NCBI GenBank assembly: GCA_936450465.1
Contig: OW388291.1
Span: 84,675,099 to 84,739,098, forward strand
Length of the DNA stretch: 64,000 bases
From: Gibbula magus
Taxonomy: Eukaryota; Mollusca; Gastropoda; Trochida; Trochidae
Direction of reading: 5' to 3'
Part shown: positions 55,243 through 64,000 of the stretch, one piece after another
How positions within the stretch are numbered: the stretch's first letter is position 1
Layout of the letters: every line of letters starts with the position of its first letter
Notes under the pieces: generated by a model
Seen by the model: only the letters and a program-made list of their open reading frames with translations
Databases searched by the model: none
Told to the model about the DNA's origin: nothing
Made by a program: the position numbers and the translations under genes

Positions 55243-58200
55243 CAGCTTGGTATTGGACCAGGTATATCTAGCTTGGTATTGGACCAGATCTATCCAGCTT
55301 GATATTGGACCAAATATATCTAGCTTGGTATTGGACCAGATCTATCCAGCTTGATATTGGACCAAATATCTAGCTTGGTATTTGACCAGATATATCCAGC
55401 TTGGTATTGGACCAGATCTATCCAGCTTGATATTGGACCAGATATATCCAGCTTGGTATTGGACCATATCTATCTAGCTTGATATTGGACCAGATCTATC
55501 CAGCTTGGTATTGGACCAGATATATCTAGCTTGATATTGGACAAAATATATCTAGCTTGGTATTGGACCAGATATATCTAGCTTGGTATTTTCAAGCTTG
55601 ATATTGGACCAGATCTATCCAGCTTGGTATTTGACCAGATATATCTAGCTTGGTATTGGACCAGATATATCTAGCTTGATATTGGACCAGATATATCTAG
55701 CTTGGTATTGGACCAGATCTATCCAGCTTGATATTGGACTAGATCTATCCAGCTTGGTATTGGACCAAATATATCTAGCTTGGTATTGGACCAGATATAT
55801 CTAGCTTGATATTGGACCAGATCTATCCAGCCTGATACTGGACCGGATCTATCTAGCTTGATATTGGACCAGATCTATCCAGCTTGATATTGGACCAGAT
55901 CTATCCAGCTTGATATTGGACCAGATCTATCCAGCTTGATATTGGACCAGATCTATCCAGCTTGATATTGGACCAGATCTATCTAGCTTGATATTGGACC
56001 AGACTTATGCAGCCTGATAGTGGACCGGATCTATCTAGCCTGATACTGGACCGGATCTATCCAGTTTGATATTGGACCAGATCTATCCAGCCTGATACTG
56101 GACCGGATCTATCTAGCTTGATATTGGACCAGATCTATCCAGCTTGGTATTGGACCAAATATATCTAGCTTGATATTGGACCAGATCTATCTAGCTTGAT
56201 ATTGGACCAGATCTATCCAGCTTGATATTGGACCAGATTTATCCAGCTTGGTATTGGACCAAATATATCTAGCTTGGTATTGGACCGGATCTATCCAGCT
56301 TGATATTGGACCAGATCTATCCAGCTTGGTATTGGACCAAATATATCTAGCTTGGTATTGGACCAGATATATCTAGCTTGATATTGGACCAGATCTATCC
56401 AGCCTGATACTGGACCGGATCTATCTAGCTTGATATTGGACCAGATCTATCCAGCTTGATATTGGACCAGATCTATCCAGCTTGATATTGGACCAGATCT
56501 ATCCAGCTTGATATTGGACCAGATCTATCCAGCTTGATATTGGACCAGATCTATCTAGCTTGATATTGGACCAGATCTATCCAGCCTGATACTGGACCGG
56601 ATCTATCCAGTTTGATATTGGACCAGATCTATCCAGCCTGATACTGGACCGGATCTATCTAGCTTGATATTGGACCAGATCTATCCAGCTTGGTATTGGA
56701 CCAGATCTATCCAGCTTGGTATTGGACCAGATCTATCCAGCCTGATACTGGACCGGATCTATCTAGCTTGATATTGGACCAGATCTATCCAGCTTGGTAT
56801 TGGACCAAATATATCTAGCTTCATATTGGACCAGATCTATCTAGCTTGATATTGGACCAGATCTATCCAGCTTGATATTGGACCAGATCTATCCAGCTTG
56901 GTATTGGACCAGATCTATCTAGCTTGATATTGGACCAGATCTATCCAGCTTGGTATTGGACCAAATATATCTAGCTTGATATTGGACCAGATCTATCTAG
57001 CTTGATATTGGACCAGATCTATCCAGCTTGATATTGGACCAGATCTATCCAGCTTGGTATTGGACCAAATATATCTAGCTTGGTATTGGACCTGATCTAT
57101 CCAGCTTGATATTGGACCAGATCTATCCAGCTTGGTATTGGACCAAATATATCTAGCTTGGTATTGGACCAGATATATCTAGCTTGATATTGGACCAGAT
57201 CTATCCAGCCTGATACTGGACCGGATCTATCTAGCTTGATATTGGATCAGATCTATCCAGCTTGATATTGGACCAGATCTATCGAGCTTGGTATTGGACC
57301 AGATCTATCCAGCCTGATATTGGACCAGATCTATCCAGCTTGATATTGGACCAGATCTATCTAGCTTGATATTGGACCAGATCTATCCAGCCTGATACTG
57401 GACCGGATCTATCTAGCTTGGTATTGGACCAGATCTATCTAGCTTGATATTGGACCAGATCTATCCAGCTTGGTATTGGACCAAATATATCTAGCTTGGT
57501 ATTGGACCGGATCAATCCAGCTTGGTATTGGACCAGATCTATCCAGCTTGGTATTGGACCAAATATATCTAGCTTGGTATTGGACCAGATATATCTAGCT
57601 TGGTATTGGACCAGATCTATCCAGCTGGGTATTGGACCAGATCTATCGTGCTTGGTATTGGACCAGATCTATCCAGCTTGGTATTGGACCGGATCTATCG
57701 AGCTTGGTATTGGACCAGATCTATCCAGCTTGGTATTGGACCGGATCTATCCAGCTTGATATTGGACCAGATCTATCTAGCTTGATATTGGACCAGATCT
57801 ATCCAGCCTGATACTGGACCGGATCTATCTAGCTTGGTATTGGACCAGATCTATCTAGCTTGATATTGGACCAGATCTATCCAGCTTGGTATTGGACCAA
57901 ATATATCTAGCTTGGTATTGGACCGGATCAATCCAGCTTGGTATTGGACCAGATCTATCCAGCTTGGTATTGGACCAAATATATCTAGCTTGGTATTGGA
58001 CCAGATATATCTAGCTTGGTATTGGACCAGATCTATCCAGCTGGGTATTGGACCAGATCTATCGAGCTTGGTATTGGACCAGATCTATCCAGCTTGGTAT
58101 TGGACCGGATCTATCCAGCTTGGTATTGGACCAGATCTATCCAGCTTGGTATTGGACCGGATCTATCCAGCTTGGTATTGGACCGGATCTATCCAGCTTG

Positions 58201-58480
58201 GTATTGGACCAGATCTATCCAGCTTGGTATTGGACCGGATCTATCCAGCTTGGTATTGGACCAGATCTATCCAGCTTGTTATTGGACCAGATATATCTAG
58301 CTTGGTATTGGACCGGATATATCCAGCTTGGTATTGGACCAGATATATCCAGCTTGGTATTGGACCATATCTATCTAGCTTGATTTTGGACCATATCTAG
58401 CCTGATACTGGACCGGATCTATCCAGTTTGATATTGAACCAGATCTATCTAGCTTTGCAATTGGTATTGGTCCAGATCAG
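55243..58480 (+). repeat. 26-bp satellite, about 124 copies
   Basis: Unit AGCTTGRTATTGGACCAGA with TCTATCC; variants CCTGATACTGGACCGG and AAATATATCT alternate. Higher-order structure is visible: 57496-57911 and 57912 onward repeat with a 416-bp (16-unit) period, and other multi-unit blocks recur around 55840-56440. The 78-bp triplet of units gives the ORFs with WYWTRSIQLGIGPD peptides, which are not genes. Confidence 0.95.
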
Positions 58481-59419
58481 TTTTGTTAGATACTCTGAGA
58501 ATAATAAGGGTTGATTTCCTGCCCACTATTGTGGAATGTGTTGAAAGACTTGTAGTGTCAACTTGGGCAAGTGACTTTAATCAAAATTGGTTGTCTGGTT
58601 TGGTAGTGAAGTTAGTTTGAGTGTTCATGAAGTGCATTAATTGCAGCTATGGATGTGTGCTCAACAGATTATCCTTACACCAGGGTAACAACGGTGAAAG
58701 TGCTGAAATCACAAATAATAGCGTGTTATAGATATGCACTGTTATTATTAAATATGTGCTATAGACACCTGGTAGAAGAGATTTTAAGAGCAGTTTCCAG
58801 CGGAGCTGATTTCTCTGACACCGGGTGTCAGCATTTTCTATTAGAATTTGCCTATAGCTGGCATCATAACTCATTTTCTGTTCCTCTGCATTGAAAAAAT
58901 TAACTTTGTGGCTGATTTGCTCCAATATGACACAGGGATGATAATTTTCATTTGGATCTGACAGTCCTTAAAATAAATTACTGTTTTTTAATCAGAAGTC
59001 CCATTTCTCAAGCTGTAATATCCTGAAATGAGTGAAAGAAGTCTATTTCTGAGATTGTATGTTGGTCCTTGTTGGATGAAGTAACAAACATAAGTCTGCT
59101 GCAATCTACAGCCAACCTCGTCCCTATACTCATTCTATTGATCAGAAACATCAAAGAGTAAAACATATCCATAGCAAATGAAACGTTTGATTCAGAATGA
59201 TGGTGAACAGAAATGCTGCCACCTGGCAAACTGATGCATTGAGTTTGGGGAATAAATAATGTCAAAGTAAATCATCAGACTTCAGTTTCAGATGATGAAA
59301 CCCTCGGCCTCGCGAAATTCGCCGGCGCCTTCAGCCTTTCCCAATTTCCCTCTGCCACTTAACCCTTAACTTGCAAACCCCAGCATGGTCCGGGATAGCC
59401 ATAAACATTCCTTGGGGCC
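58481..59419. other. Unannotated DNA
   Basis: Short opposed ORFs (58647-58925) overlap each other and have no family support. Confidence 0.35.
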
Positions 59420-59493
59420 CCATACCGGGTCACGGACACAAAACTTAGAATTATTGTCGGATGTCTACCATTGAGCTAGTACGCAACTAGCCC
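59420..59493 (-). mobile_element. tRNA-like remnant
   Basis: The minus strand reads GGGCTAGTTGCGTACTAGCTC then AATGGTAGACATCCGACAAT, with an A-box-like TAGCTCAATGGTAG. The B-box region (GTGTCCGTGACCC) is poor. A tRNA pseudogene or old SINE head. Confidence 0.3.
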
Positions 59494-60949
59494 TCTGTGA
59501 GTCGAGTTATCTCCGGGAGTCGCTCCATAACATCGTTTGTATTATGCCTCGCAGTTCGCCACGATAACTAGTCTTTGTCAATGTCCGGTCGAAATGTGCA
59601 TTGTTGACCCGTAACACATCGATAATTAGCTTGACAAAAGGCCAATGATCTCCCTGGGGGCTAATTATCACCCACGTGTTTGCATTGCCTCGGGTTTGCA
59701 TTGCCCATACATGCTATCTTCCGTGCATCTCGCAGGACGGAAAAAAAAAGTGGGTAACTTGCCCTACTCGCGCACTTAATATCATGTGAATCAATTGGTT
59801 ATTTTCAAAAAGTTTTACACCAAAATAAAGGGGAAAGAATAGATTACAATCCCATATAAAATTTGCAAATGTCAAAAACATAATAAAGACACAGTAAGTG
59901 TCGCGAAAAAGGTCATGTTTACACTTCATAAATTTTGAAACAATCGACGAACATATTATCCCTACTAAACTACTGAATGCATTTTCATAATTTTTATATC
60001 ACAATTAACCGAAAAGAATAATCTTTTATTCTATATAAAATGCGCACATTTACTCACAGATATAAAGATACAATTATACCTTTCTGAGAGGCATGTAAAA
60101 CCAAACGACACACAAACTAATCAACATATTTTCATCAGTTAGGGTTCGAGGTTAGCATTTATTGGAAAGGTCACAACATAACCATAATTGGGTTGACATG
60201 TGCTGATTGGTCAACTGGTTCGAGATTATGATTTCCTGGAAAAGTGCGATGAACCACCGTTTGCAATGCCACTTACATGTCGTAAGTATTTACGATTTTA
60301 TAGGTGGAAATAAAGACAAAACTTTACATAGCTATAGAATTATAACCAAAGGTCGCATTCTAATAATTTTTATGTCATTGTGAAGCTAAACATCTCATCT
60401 TTAATTCTGTAGACAAGCTTTCGAAAGTAATAGAAAAAAACGAAAAATCGTAGAATGCCGCGACTTGAATTTGTATTGAACGCCCGTATATAGTCCGTTT
60501 TCGTGATGTAGCTGCAATATATTTCGTAAAAACGGTACCGGATTCGCCGCCTGGAATATTCCACCAGCAGAGATAATTAGTGCCTAAGCAAAAATACTGC
60601 TGCGAGCTGGAGGGTCTGCAAATACCGCCAGAGGGGCTAAAATTGGTAAAATAAAAATGCGCATCGTAAGGGTTAACATATACCCTCAATGCTAGATTAT
60701 AACTGAGTGTTTTCAAAATCAGTCTATGATAGTTTCTTCAGATCTATGCTTTCACATCATCCTCTTAGGAAACATATGAGGGTTCACAATCATTGTAATT
60801 CCTCCTAACAGGGTTTACAATTGTTTCTGCAAACCCTCCTGGAGGGACTTACAATCTTGTAAGTCCCTCGTACCTGGTGATAAAGAAATGTAACTAATGC
60901 TAACTATATGATACAATCTTGAAAAGACTGTCTGAATTGAACAATTATA
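59494..60949. other. Unannotated DNA
   Basis: A GTAAGTCCCTCC/GGAGGGACTTAC-type inverted word sits at 60815-60875. No supported gene. Confidence 0.35.
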
Positions 60950-61022
60950 CAACTGTGTATAACCCCTCAGTGCTAGGTTATAACTGTGTGTATAACCCCT
61001 CAGTGCTAGGTTATAACTGTGG
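60950..61022. repeat. 31-bp direct repeat
   Basis: Two tandem copies of TGTGTATAACCCCTCAGTGC with TAGGTTATAAC. A diverged form is at about 60680-60710. Confidence 0.7.
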
Positions 61023-61328
61023 ATGGCACACAGTGGCCTGTGGCAGAGAGAGAGAGTTAATGAATGTCAGCTCCTAACTGGTTGACATTCAAATCGACCC
61101 ATCACCTGAAACTAGATCGCTCTTTGATCTGCCATCTTTCCTCGCAACTTTAAAGACCTGATAGACCTCAAAGAAGGCAAGAGCACTCAACCCAGGACTG
61201 TCTGCAAATGTCACCTCAGGAGCTTTAGGATTTAGAGGTTTTTACTGGGGAAAAAGCCAATTCCCAATTTTGTTCTCCCCAATACAAAAAAGAATTAAAT
61301 CTAAGTTTTTAAACTGTCTTAGTTTTTT

Positions 61329-61770
61329 AGCTCATCCGGCCTGAAAGGCCCGATGGGCTTATGGCATGGCATGGTGTCCGTCCGTCTGTCCATCTGTCCA
61401 TCCGTCCGTAAACTTTTCGCTTTTTCGACTTCTTCTCCAGAACCAATGACTCCACAGAGCTGAAATTTTATGTGCAGACTCCTTGGCCAATGGGGATTCT
61501 AAAGTGTAGATTTTGTGACCCCAGGGATCACATCCCTAAAAACCTATTTTCATCTTCTTCTCCAGTTCCAAAAGGTCTAGAGAGCTGAAAAGTTGTGTGC
61601 AGACTCCTTGGCCAATGGGGATTCTAAATTGTAGATTTGGTGACCCCGTGACCCCAAATGGGGTCAGAGGGGTCACATTCTTAAAAACCTATTTTCATCT
61701 TCTTCTCCAGTTCCAAAAGATCTAAAGAGCTGAAAAGTTGTGTAGAGACTCTTTGGTCATAGGGATTCCC
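61329..61770 (+). mobile_element. Helentron-like 5' part, CTCATCCGGCC family
   Basis: 5' hairpin AGCTCATCCGGCCT-gaa-AGGCCCGATGGGCT (61329-61359), then GTCCGTCCGTC repeats and about two and a half ~125-bp tandem units (TTCTTCTCCAG, GACTCCTTGGCCAATGGGGA). No matching 3' inverse or terminal hairpin was found, so it is truncated or of another class. Confidence 0.5.
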
Positions 61771-62075
61771 TTAGAAGTGAATTTGCATCAAGATAGACGA
61801 GAAAATTCAAATAATTTAATTTCACATAGTTCATCAAAAGTTCAAATCATGGACCAAATGATATGTACCTTCTAAATAATCATTTTTAATTCAAAGGAAC
61901 TCGTTTTCAATAGCGATATAATTTACTTAAACTCACAACTTGGCAAGCATGTGGTCCAACTATTTTCCATACGACTGTTTCCTATTCAAGATGTAGTTAA
62001 GAATTTGAACTTATTCTAATAAGATTACTTTTATATTTTATTTGGAGACATATTTCGCATTTGTAAATGAATAAT

Positions 62076-63191
62076 TATCCCCCGCCGCGCGTTTAGCGCG
62101 AAGCGGGGGATATAGTATTCGGCTGCGTCCGTCCGTACGTCCGTCCGTCCGTCCGTACGTCCGTACGAAATGGAATAACTCAAATACCATTCACTGGATT
62201 CTTTTCATATTTTGCATATGGGTTCATCATAGGAAGAGTAATGTTCCTACAGTAGTTTGAGACCTTGACCTTCATTTCAAGGTCACAACGAGGCTTTGTC
62301 ATTTTACCCTTGTCAGCGGGATATCTCAATAACCATTCGCTGGATTCTCTTCATATTTTATACATAGCTTCTCCAAGGCAAGACGACGGGTTGATTAGAT
62401 TTTGGTGACCTTGACATTATTTTCAAGGTCACAGCGGAACTTTGAAGTTTTCAACATGTTAATGTACATGTAAAGCTTGTCAGCGGGATATCTCAAGAAC
62501 CATTCACCGGAATTCCATCATTTCTTGCACAAAGCACCTTCTAGGGATGATGATGGGCTGATTAGATTTTGGTGAAATTGACATTATTTTCAAGGTCACA
62601 GCAGCACTTTGAAGTTTTCAACATGTTAATGTACATGTAAAGCTTGTCAGCGGAATATCTCAAGAACCATTCACTGGAATTCCATCATTTCTTACTCAAA
62701 GCACCTTCTAGGGAAGACGACCGGCTGAATAGATTTTGGTGACCTTGACATTATTTTCAAGGTCACAGCAGAACTTTGAATTTTTCGACATGTTAATGTA
62801 CATGTTAAGGTTGTCAGCAGAATAACTCAAGAACCATTCACCGAAATTTCATTATATCTTACAAAAAGCAAAAGGACTGATAAGATTTTGGTGACCTTGA
62901 CATTATTCTCAAGGTCACAGTGGAATTTAAAATTTTTCGACATGTTGATGTACATGTGTGTAATACTTGTCAGCGGGATATCTCAAGAACCATTCACTGG
63001 AATTTCATCATATCTTACACAAAGGGTAGATTAGATTTTGATGACCTTGCCATTTTTCTCAAGGTCACAGTGGAACTTTGACTTTTTTAACATGTTTGAC
63101 GGTCAATTTTGCTGATCTTGACATTATTTTTAAATTTTGAAGTATTAATTTGCGGCGGGGGATCATGTCACCTTAGTGACAACTACTTGTT
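62076..63191 (+). mobile_element. Helentron-like element of the TATCCCCCGC family
   Basis: 5' hairpin TATCCCCCGC...GCGGGGGATA (62076-62112) with an inner CGCGC/GCGCG stem, then CGTCCGTACGTC repeats. About six ~165-bp units each carry GTGACCTTGA-n8-TCAAGGTCAC. 3' inverse GCGGGGGAT, terminal hairpin GTCAC-CTTA-GTGAC, end CTACTTGTT. Non-coding, 1,116 bp. Confidence 0.78.
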
Positions 63192-63254
63192 ATAAAATAA
63201 AATAAACTAATGTAAAGACCGATTTCTGCATCCCTGGTTAAAAGCCACGCCTGT

Positions 63255-63318
63255 GACGTCACAGAACAGTGACATCACCATCAGTGTATTGTTGCAACGT
63301 CACAGATTCGTGACGTCA
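63255..63318. promoter_or_regulatory. Pair of CRE palindromes
   Basis: Two perfect TGACGTCA (63255-63262, 63311-63318) with GTGACATCA and CAACGTCAC between them. A (TA)n run follows at about 63390. Could be a promoter for something downstream or the remnant of a pseudo-LTR like those at 26-27 kb. Confidence 0.4.
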
Positions 63319-63464
63319 TAATCACTGTAATGTAATCCTCCCTGTCAGAGGATCGGTGTTAGTTATTCTTTAAACTACCATTTGAATATATATATATATA
63401 TAATATATCAGCCATTTGTGTAGGTAATTGGGCTTAATGATACAGAAGATGACTGTAGACGTGA

Positions 63465-63884
63465 TTGGTGCATGTATCTAATTACAGTAATATCAGTACA
63501 GCAATTAACACGACAACACTCAGCTGCCAGCTGCTGGGTGTGTTAGAACAATACATTTGTGTACACAGTTATCACTCTATGTTGACATGCAAGGTTTTTG
63601 ACCGCACTGGGCACATTCAACCACATAGGAACATTGTAAAGGTACACTGCATGTTAAACCCTTTTAACATAAATCATTTTACTTGCGATGGGTGGACTTT
63701 CTGTATTGCAGTCCTCTGTTTTGTGGAAACTTTAGAACATGCTGAGGACATTCAGACATTACTGGAATACAAGAAACTGGTTTATATCAATTTTGGTAAA
63801 CAAGAAGCAATCTTTTGCAAGTTGACTCCATTGAACTGCAGAACACGTTGGGCTACAGCAAGAAACAGTGTCGGATTCTTGTAA
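63465..63884 (+). CDS. Doubtful ORF of 139 codons
   Basis: Open from a TTG at 63465 to TAA, first internal ATG near 63570. Cysteine-rich (for example HCMLNPFNINHFTCDGWTFC) and without a recognised family. It is downstream of the CRE pair. A frame of this length can occur by chance in 64 kb, so I give it little weight. Confidence 0.2.
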   Translation: MVHVSNYSNISTAINTTTLSCQLLGVLEQYICVHSYHSMLTCKVFDRTGHIQPHRNIVKVHCMLNPFNINHFTCDGWTFCIAVLCFVETLEHAEDIQTLLEYKKLVYINFGKQEAIFCKLTPLNCRTRWATARNSVGFL

Positions 63885-64000
63885 ACTCATTTAATGAACA
63901 ATGAAAATGAAGAAAAAAATTGTTCTTGACAGGCAGTGAAATGTATTTGACTAGTTCTATAGAGTATGGAGAAGAAAATGTTTTTGATAGCTATTTCCTT

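Noticed and set aside
57496..58400. Tryptophan/tyrosine-rich repeat ORFs
   Set aside because: 26-bp satellite read through with a 78-bp codon period; all three frames are similar.

Overview
The window is eukaryotic, animal, and most likely from a marine mollusc, probably a gastropod. The grounds are several tRNA-headed SINEs whose 3' body ends in a 'gatataagtgaaatactc...gcggcgttaaac' tail of the kind common in molluscan genomes, Helentron-like elements with GC-rich 5' hairpins, Penelope-like retroelements, short exons with GT-AG introns, and no bacterial features. The species call is inference.

Layout: 1-4 kb is AT-rich DNA followed by a 2.2-kb palindromic array of CGAAGTAGCGAAGTGG-type repeats. 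4.9-6.5 kb holds a decayed LINE split by a TTAA-flanked MITE, then a second MITE. From 7.27 to 53.64 kb I propose one host gene on the + strand with twelve small exons (951 coding bases, 316 codons plus stop). Every junction is phase-compatible, but two donors are weak and I do not recognise the product. Its introns carry most of the transposons. At 12.43-21.55 kb is a minus-strand Ty3/gypsy element with 959-bp LTRs (one difference seen), a 4-bp TSD, no visible gag and a broken pol. Its integrase ends in a chromodomain plus a chromo-shadow-like segment. At 24.66-31.49 kb is a Penelope-like array: two complete 2,488-bp head-to-tail units, a partial third and a 1.34-kb inverted copy, all inside one target-site duplication. 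Each unit has lost its reverse transcriptase but keeps a hammerhead ribozyme, CRE sites and a TATA box.

The right half is dominated by Helentron/HINE-type elements (23.1, 38.6-41.1, 43.9-45.1, 46.9-48.1 and 62.1-63.2 kb, perhaps 61.3 kb). They share a 5' hairpin, a 3' subterminal inverted repeat, a terminal hairpin and an end in CTNGTT or CTCGTT. Three of these families are filled with TCAAGGTCA, the core site of ERR/FTZ-F1 nuclear receptors. Minisatellites of 19, 21, 24, 35, 36 and 53 bp and a 3.2-kb, 26-bp satellite complete the window. No tRNA, rRNA or CRISPR feature is supported.

The most interesting items are the RT-less hammerhead-bearing Penelope array, the integrase with a double chromo-type tail, the Helentron families carrying nuclear-receptor sites, and the cryptic multi-exon gene.
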